Assembly (NCBI GenBank): GCA_023259065.1
Contig: JAHFQY010000005.1
Coordinates: 1-44,836 of the forward strand
DNA: 44,836 nucleotides
Source of the DNA: Nitrosomonadales bacterium
Lineage (GTDB): Bacteria; Pseudomonadota; Gammaproteobacteria; Burkholderiales; Gallionellaceae
Direction: 5' to 3'
The notes under the pieces were generated by a model. It worked only from the letters and a program-made list of their open reading frames with translations, was not told where the DNA came from and did not search any database. Positions within the stretch are counted from its first letter, which is position 1. Every line of letters begins with the position of its first letter. This document shows positions 39,756-44,836 of this stretch, in pieces. A program made the position numbers and the translations under genes.

Positions 39756-41480
39756 TTAATCTCCATTGCCGCCCAGCGCGGCGCGTTCGTCCAAAGTTAG
39801 CCCATACAGGGTAAAAGCCGCGCGGTTGCAGGCATCGAAGTCGCGCCGGATAGCGGCATCGCGCAGCTCCTCGCGCAAGGCGTCCGGCACATCGCGCCAC
39901 TGCGGCAAACGGATGCGGCGCAGATACTGTGCCTGGAAGCGCAGAAAACCGCCGCGCATTTTGGTGGAATAGGTCGCGACAAACAGACGGGTGATGCTGG
40001 AAAGCAGCACGGCCTGCAAAGCACGCAAATCCCAGGTGTCGGAAACCACGAAATACAGGTTGTGATGCGGGTATAACTCGCCCGCCTCGTAAACAATGTG
40101 CGCCTCGCCCTTGATGTCCGGTATCAACAGCTTTGGCTTGCAGCACAGCGCGGGGAATATCCGGTCTATCGTGCGATACCAGCCCGCCGGATTCTTCTGC
40201 GCGCAATGGCGCTGGAGAATCTGCTCCTTATGTAGCTCCAGATAACGCCGCAGGCGCGGATAAGCTGCGAGGTCAACCAGCTCATCCGCATTGCCAAAGG
40301 GATTGATCACGCCCTGCCCGCGCCATTGAACCTCGCCGGACTGAATGTCGCGCGTCGTCACCAAAGGCAGCTTGCATTCGGGCTCCACATCCAGCGTGGC
40401 ATAGTCCCCAATGAATATCTTGTCCGCCCCGGTGGCAACGCCGATGCCCACTTTGCATCCCGCCTCTTCCAGCAACGGAAACTGCTTTTCAAGACGGCGC
40501 AGCAGCGCCAGTTGGTCGCCGGATTCGATCAACCAAGGCGACTCACCCGCCGCCACGTCCTGCATCTCGTGCACCTCGCCGCCACCCGCCAGCGGCAATG
40601 CCGCATCCAGCAACGCGGATAGCTTGGCGAGCGACACCGCGCTAATTTCCGAACAATGGGCAATGCGCGTCGGGCCACTGGATTCGCGGCAGATCACGGT
40701 GATAGCGGGATAGGTTGCAACCTCCTGGTGGAAAGCATCGCTGCCGGTCATATCAACGTAAACCTTCAGGTGATACTGATCGGCGACCAGCTTGCGCAAC
40801 GGCGCACCGTAGCGGTTCTTCATCCAACGATCCGCGCAGATGAAGCCCAGCGCACCACCCGACGCAAGCATGCACAGCGAACGCTCGATGAAGGGAATGT
40901 AAAGGTCAGCACGGTCGTAGATCGTTGCATAGCGGGCGCGGTACTCGCGCATTAACGCCTCGGGAATCAACTCTTGCCGCACATAGGGAGGATTGCCCAC
41001 CACATAATCGAACCGGCCTTCCAGCGGCGCGAGCAGAAAATCGCCCTGCACCAGCCAGACATCGGTAAGCTGATTCGCCGTCTGCTCACCGGCATCGGAA
41101 GCCTTCAGATATTCAACCAATGCACGCCGAGTGGTCTGGAAGGTATCCCGGTGCAGCTCTACCGCGCGAATAGCATCCCTCAAGGCATCGAACATCGAAC
41201 CACTAGCGCCATGAATGCGCCAGGCCGCCAGCAGCCGTTCCACCGCAGGCAGCAAGAAATCGCCACCGCCGAAAGAAGGCTCCAGCAGCCGCTGCTCATG
41301 CAAGGGCTTGTCCGGCGTATAGCCCGCCAGATCGAGGATGAATTCGACCACCTCGCGGCGCGTAAACACCGCACCGCGCGCCTCGACACCGCCTTGGGAT
41401 GCCAATGCTTCGACAGCTGCCAGCGCCGCACGGGAGGCGGGCTGCATGGTGTTGGCGAAGAGGTCGAAGTTTAGTTGCAT
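39756..41480 (-). CDS. Adenine-N6 DNA methyltransferase of the PaeR7I-like system
   Basis: A 574-residue gamma-type methyltransferase. Motif I-like [13 protein letters not shown] (66-78) is followed by [12 protein letters not shown], with catalytic NPPY at 163-166. The C-terminal half is a target-recognition domain. Its fusion style and size match M.PaeR7I/M.XhoI, which methylate A in CTCGAG. It is the first gene of the operon, and translation of the nuclease starts only at its end, so the host is protected first. The start is ATG 41480; the ribosome-binding site is weak. Confidence 0.9.
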   Translation of the reverse strand: MQLNFDLFANTMQPASRAALAAVEALASQGGVEARGAVFTRREVVEFILDLAGYTPDKPLHEQRLLEPSFGGGDFLLPAVERLLAAWRIHGASGSMFDALRDAIRAVELHRDTFQTTRRALVEYLKASDAGEQTANQLTDVWLVQGDFLLAPLEGRFDYVVGNPPYVRQELIPEALMREYRARYATIYDRADLYIPFIERSLCMLASGGALGFICADRWMKNRYGAPLRKLVADQYHLKVYVDMTGSDAFHQEVATYPAITVICRESSGPTRIAHCSEISAVSLAKLSALLDAALPLAGGGEVHEMQDVAAGESPWLIESGDQLALLRRLEKQFPLLEEAGCKVGIGVATGADKIFIGDYATLDVEPECKLPLVTTRDIQSGEVQWRGQGVINPFGNADELVDLAAYPRLRRYLELHKEQILQRHCAQKNPAGWYRTIDRIFPALCCKPKLLIPDIKGEAHIVYEAGELYPHHNLYFVVSDTWDLRALQAVLLSSITRLFVATYSTKMRGGFLRFQAQYLRRIRLPQWRDVPDALREELRDAAIRRDFDACNRAAFTLYGLTLDERAALGGNGD

Positions 41481-41511
41481 TGAGATTGGTCCGTTCAGGT
41501 AAGAAATCGTG

Positions 41512-41550
41512 GTCTGTCCCCGATTATTTCTTGGTCCGATTATTTCTTGG
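41512..41550. repeat. Doubled 'gattatttcttgg' remnant repeat
   Basis: gtctgtccccgattatttcttgg is followed directly by tccgattatttcttgg (13-bp unit repeated with a 16-bp period). It fills much of the 82-bp gap between the two methyltransferase/nuclease systems. It resembles the array at 3484-3550 and a copy near 37451-37470. Confidence 0.65.
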
Positions 41551-41562
41551 ATTCAACATATC

Positions 41563-42255
41563 TTAAGGGGATGTCGCCCCGATTAGTTGCTTTTGGTTTT
41601 GGCCACCCATCTCTATCCAAAGATGTAACAACTGTATTTCTCGCAGCCCTCTAATTCTTGCATGAGTTGAACGATATGTGGACAAACCATCCTCCTCATT
41701 TTCAACTTCGATGTGGAGCAAATCTTTTTCAGACCACCCCGCATTGCCTTTTTCACTTAATTCCTTGATCCACGATGTAACACGGCCATGCCAAATCACC
41801 GCAGTATCGTCCTGAACATATGCAATCATTGCTGCAAGTGTATGGCTGCCGCCATGATGCCCCGCTTTAAAGCGTTGAATTCCACCAGTACTGGAATTTT
41901 GACTAAAGACATATTCTCGCTCATCTCGGTCATTGCCTTTGGGGATTGGTAGTCTCTTGCACTCAATGGGTAGCATCGTATCAAAGTCGCTGCAACGTCG
42001 ACCATCTACCCAAACAGTAGCATCGCAGGGGGAAGCTACCAAATCTATCTTGCGGCCCTTCTGCAACTCATCTGACTCCTCACACCGAAACTGAAGGAAA
42101 TCCCAACCTGTAGCGCGACGTGCAGCACTATTCAGATGTCCGCATAGCTTGGATGTAAGTTCTGTTTCCGATGAAATATTTTTAAGCTCGTCACGATCTC
42201 GCCAACTCGGCAACTCATCCGCAATAAAATTGAGTAACTCATACAACGAAGACAT
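41563..42255 (-). CDS. PD-(D/E)xK nuclease-like protein, partner of the adjacent methyltransferase
   Basis: A 230-residue protein beginning MSSLYELLNFIADELP. The motifs fit a restriction fold: E-T-E-L in a helix near 30, GRKIDLVASP with Asp71, then LPIECKRL with Glu98-x-Lys100, then a conserved-looking GGIQRFKAGHHGG loop. I chose ATG 42255 because AGGAGGT lies 10 bp upstream; ATG 42321 would be nearer the upstream gene but lacks a ribosome-binding site. It lies 76 bp after a large N6-methyltransferase gene on the same strand and would be its nuclease. I recognise no named family. Confidence 0.7.
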   Translation of the reverse strand: MSSLYELLNFIADELPSWRDRDELKNISSETELTSKLCGHLNSAARRATGWDFLQFRCEESDELQKGRKIDLVASPCDATVWVDGRRCSDFDTMLPIECKRLPIPKGNDRDEREYVFSQNSSTGGIQRFKAGHHGGSHTLAAMIAYVQDDTAVIWHGRVTSWIKELSEKGNAGWSEKDLLHIEVENEEDGLSTYRSTHARIRGLREIQLLHLWIEMGGQNQKQLIGATSP

Positions 42256-42331
42256 TTGCAGTTGCACCTCCTTGCCGAGGAAGCCAATCCGTGCATGAGT
42301 GCTTAAGGAGTTAGCTAACATACGAAGTGTT

Positions 42332-44836
42332 TTAGAAACCCTGGGCGCGTAGATCAGACAGCATTTCATCGGCATCGCGCAATGCGACCGAACGCAACCA
42401 ATAGCGCAATCGATCCGGCTTGAGCAGGAAAACAAAGTTGCCGTCATAGATGCGACAAATGCGGGTAACTTGTAACGTTTCGCCTTGTTGTTCGTGAAGG
42501 AGCTTGTCCAGCTTGCCTTTCAACTCCTCTGCGCCATCCCAGTCCACTTGACCTTTTCCAAAGACAAAAGGCTGGCATATAACACCTGACCACGACTGCG
42601 GCTCAAGGGAACGCAATGGGTTCTTTTTGTAGATGGTGTTGATCTGGTTAGTGAAGACTTTTGTAAAGTCAGAAAGCTTTCCATATCCGCTTTCTTTCAT
42701 TACTGCCGAGTCTTCACCTAACCTGATGAGGTCACGGTAATAGTCCACAACGTCATCCACAAGGACTTCCTCGTTTTGACTAGTGTCGAGAATTCCCGAC
42801 TCGGAATAAGGCAGTGAAATAATATCAATCGCAGAAAGTGTGGTTGCGTGTTGGGTAAATGACTTTACGCTGGTGGCAGCAACGAAGGCTTGTAATGTAC
42901 GTTTTTGTGTCTGAATAAATTTTGACACTGCACGAATATTAGCCTTTTGACGCGGTTCACCGCAAAAACCAACGATCTGGTTTTTATACGTCAAATATCC
43001 TTGCTGAACATAGGCGTGATTTAAATCAAATTGCTGATGAACAAGAGTCATCGGCGCTGTAAATCTTTTTGCGCTGTACTGTGACTTGAATAGCTTTGTT
43101 TTAACGACAGTAATGGCTTTGCGATCTATGCCTGACTCTGTTAGCGCATGCGTAGGCAGAAGTGGTTTGCCGGTAAGATGGGCGGCTAAGGATAGTTTTC
43201 GCATTTTGCTTCCCGTCGGATCGCTCTTTGGAATAGCTTCAATAAATCCTTCTCCGAAATCCCAACGTTGTTCTTTCGCGTATGCCCCCAATGTTTGAAA
43301 TTTTTTCAATCGCTCCACAAAACCAAGCACGCGCCCGCCACCTAGCAAATCAGTACGCCAAACAGCATCATTAGCAAGCACAAGATTACGGGATAGCCAA
43401 TGTAGATCGTAATAATCAATGTCAAAACCAAGTTCGGCATCAACGCGCCCGCTTCGGCGGAACGTGGCATGAAGGATCTTTCGATCAATTGGAGGAGTTG
43501 AGGCTTCAGCTACGATAACGATGGCTTTCGTATCTGCCCGAAATAGCCCCCGTACTGAAATGAAATCCAGCACCTCCCTCACATCCCACTTTGCGATAAA
43601 GCTGCGCCGAAACTCTAGTGACTGTTGGTTATAGAGGAAGTTGTATTGCTGCAACATGCTAAGCACACCACCGTCGGCAACCATCCCCATAGACTCGTGA
43701 AGAAAAAGGTAGGCCAGTTGCTTATCTGGAAGTGAACCATGAGAAGCTTTATATTGGTTATAACTGCGTTCTGCTCCGGTGGTGGTAAGTTTTGATACAA
43801 ATGGCGGATTACCTACTACCACGCCGATTGGTCGCTTTATGAGGCTTTGCTCTTTCGCTTCAAAGAAGCATGAATGATGCAAAGTCTTTCCCGCCAGCAG
43901 CGGGAATAGTCTAATGCTCTTACGTATAGCCTCGGGTTCCAGTGCATCGCAAAGTGCCAAGCACAGACTGAATGCGGCCAGTTCAATTGCCCCAGCCTCC
44001 AAATCAATTCCGTGAACTTGTTGCAGCAAACCCTTTAATACATCAACGCTGGGTTTCTCCCACTGATTCTGACTGCGCCAGTGCAAAACCAAACGTTTGT
44101 AGGCCTCCACCAGGAAAATGCCGGAGCCACATGAAGGGTCCAAAATGATTTCACCGCGCTGCTGCAAGCGGTCAAGTCGTTCCCAGCTTAGTGATTCCTC
44201 CAGCATGAGGCGAACGAGAAATGGCGGCGTGTAAACGGAACTGTCTGCATCTTTAACAAATAATTCGTAGATGTGACTAATTAACTCAACGGGCAGATCC
44301 TTAAACGAGTAGAGCTTCCAAAGCGACAGTTGCCCACCTGCAACTTCGCGCCCTTCAATAAGCTTGGAGAATCTGGCTAACTGCTTGCTGCTACCCCTCA
44401 GGCGTTCGCGGTCTGCCTCACTCAGGCTGAATATATTCCCATTAAATCTTTTCTCCAGCGCCTCCAGCAGATTCACCAGCGCCTCACCATTCGCAAGCAC
44501 CTCAAAAAACTCATCAGCTCCCGTCAGAAATCGCCCAAGATAACCATCTTTAAAAACTTCACGCTGCTCCAGATAGGCAATCAACAAGGAGAGGATAAGC
44601 AGTTTTCTGCGCAAAGGTTTAGGTAGAATTCCTTCTGCAGTTAAAGCATCGCTGAGCTGTTTTACCGCCTTAATCAGCCCTCTATGCGCCGATTTTTCAG
44701 CGGAAAGCAGCGTGTTGCAAGCTACCGTGTTATCCCAAAGTGTGCCATTGCGAAGTTGTTCAACATCCCACCACGGATCCTCACTGACAGCAGAGGCAAG
44801 CCGCAGAGTCTTCACGGGATTGCATCTTGGCTCGCC
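42332..44836 (-). CDS. Large N6-adenine DNA methyltransferase (Eco57I-like), 5' end outside the window
   Basis: At least 834 codons are open to the right edge; the first possible start inside the window (GTG 44815) lacks the family N-terminus, so the gene probably continues beyond 44836. From GTG 44815, YTPPFLVRLMLEE lies at 195-207, motif I DPSCGSGIFLVEAY at 226-239 and catalytic NPPF at 336-339. A long C-terminal part includes a target-recognition region. The layout resembles the methylase part of type IIG or type I-like systems. There is no nuclease motif in the visible part, but the next gene encodes a PD-(D/E)xK protein. The coding sequence is AT-richer than neighbouring genes, suggesting acquisition by transfer. 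Confidence 0.85.
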   Translation of the reverse strand, partial: GEPRCNPVKTLRLASAVSEDPWWDVEQLRNGTLWDNTVACNTLLSAEKSAHRGLIKAVKQLSDALTAEGILPKPLRRKLLILSLLIAYLEQREVFKDGYLGRFLTGADEFFEVLANGEALVNLLEALEKRFNGNIFSLSEADRERLRGSSKQLARFSKLIEGREVAGGQLSLWKLYSFKDLPVELISHIYELFVKDADSSVYTPPFLVRLMLEESLSWERLDRLQQRGEIILDPSCGSGIFLVEAYKRLVLHWRSQNQWEKPSVDVLKGLLQQVHGIDLEAGAIELAAFSLCLALCDALEPEAIRKSIRLFPLLAGKTLHHSCFFEAKEQSLIKRPIGVVVGNPPFVSKLTTTGAERSYNQYKASHGSLPDKQLAYLFLHESMGMVADGGVLSMLQQYNFLYNQQSLEFRRSFIAKWDVREVLDFISVRGLFRADTKAIVIVAEASTPPIDRKILHATFRRSGRVDAELGFDIDYYDLHWLSRNLVLANDAVWRTDLLGGGRVLGFVERLKKFQTLGAYAKEQRWDFGEGFIEAIPKSDPTGSKMRKLSLAAHLTGKPLLPTHALTESGIDRKAITVVKTKLFKSQYSAKRFTAPMTLVHQQFDLNHAYVQQGYLTYKNQIVGFCGEPRQKANIRAVSKFIQTQKRTLQAFVAATSVKSFTQHATTLSAIDIISLPYSESGILDTSQNEEVLVDDVVDYYRDLIRLGEDSAVMKESGYGKLSDFTKVFTNQINTIYKKNPLRSLEPQSWSGVICQPFVFGKGQVDWDGAEELKGKLDKLLHEQQGETLQVTRICRIYDGNFVFLLKPDRLRYWLRSVALRDADEMLSDLRAQGF

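Noticed and set aside
1..44836. tRNA or rRNA genes
   Set aside because: No cloverleaf-like T-loop (GGTTCGANTCC) with matching acceptor stem, and no rRNA-like sequence was seen on either strand.

Overview
The window looks like a chromosomal segment of a free-living betaproteobacterium. SelO, PBP1b with a coupled TPR lipoprotein, RutE, DUF1853, RsgA, TusE/DsrC and a FabMG-like protein, together with the roughly 55-58% GC core, suggest the Nitrosomonadales/Gallionellaceae side of the class. That placement is an impression from protein similarity recalled from memory; the window contains no rRNA or other phylogenetic marker.

Layout. (1) 1-2.4 kb: the last codons of an IS110-family transposase abut the 3' end of a molybdopterin oxidoreductase gene. 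(2) 2.7-5.7 kb: three toxin-antitoxin loci lie in a row: an intact RHH/ParE pair, a HI1419/HI1420-type pair whose toxin has lost its 5' part beside a 20-bp tandem array, and a Phd/ParE pair on the other strand. Many short palindromes and remnants surround them. (3) 5.8-10.9 kb: rbgA, an ArsC-like gene, a MITE-like element, a perfect 32-bp-arm inverted repeat, rutE, an Hpt-pseudoreceiver protein, a DUF1853 gene and a methyltransferase. (4) 10.9-15.1 kb: a hypothetical gene, an uncharacterised three-gene operon, selO and a TusE-like gene. (5) 15.2-22.9 kb: a GGDEF/EAL plus HDOD operon, an RsuA-like synthase, a FabMG-like protein, a CheY-like regulator, and a PP-loop ATPase behind pepD. (6) 23.0-28.5 kb: a VWA lipoprotein, ECF sigma and anti-sigma operon, a small outer-membrane barrel and several small conserved proteins. 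(7) 28.5-37.4 kb: mrcB with a TPR lipoprotein, a spermidine-synthase-like protein with a 3'-5' exonuclease, a zinc-ribbon/pilin-like fusion, rsgA, a secreted phytochelatin-synthase-like protein and an ICMT-like methyltransferase. (8) 37.5-44.8 kb: a defence-type region with a NERD nuclease, a PaeR7I/XhoI-like restriction-modification operon carrying a DUF2442 gene, and a second, AT-richer methyltransferase/nuclease pair that runs off the right edge.

How it fits together. Most genes are core housekeeping and signalling genes. The mobile or accessory signal sits at the two ends: TA loci and the IS on the left, restriction-modification on the right. Degenerate copies of a 'gacccc...ttattt' motif occur in gaps of both ends. 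The best candidates for undescribed biology are the operon at 11.4-13.1 kb, the second methyltransferase/nuclease pair at 41.6-44.8 kb, the zinc-ribbon/DUF2628/pilin fusion at 33.6 kb, and the Hpt protein with a receiver lacking its phosphoacceptor at 8.1 kb.
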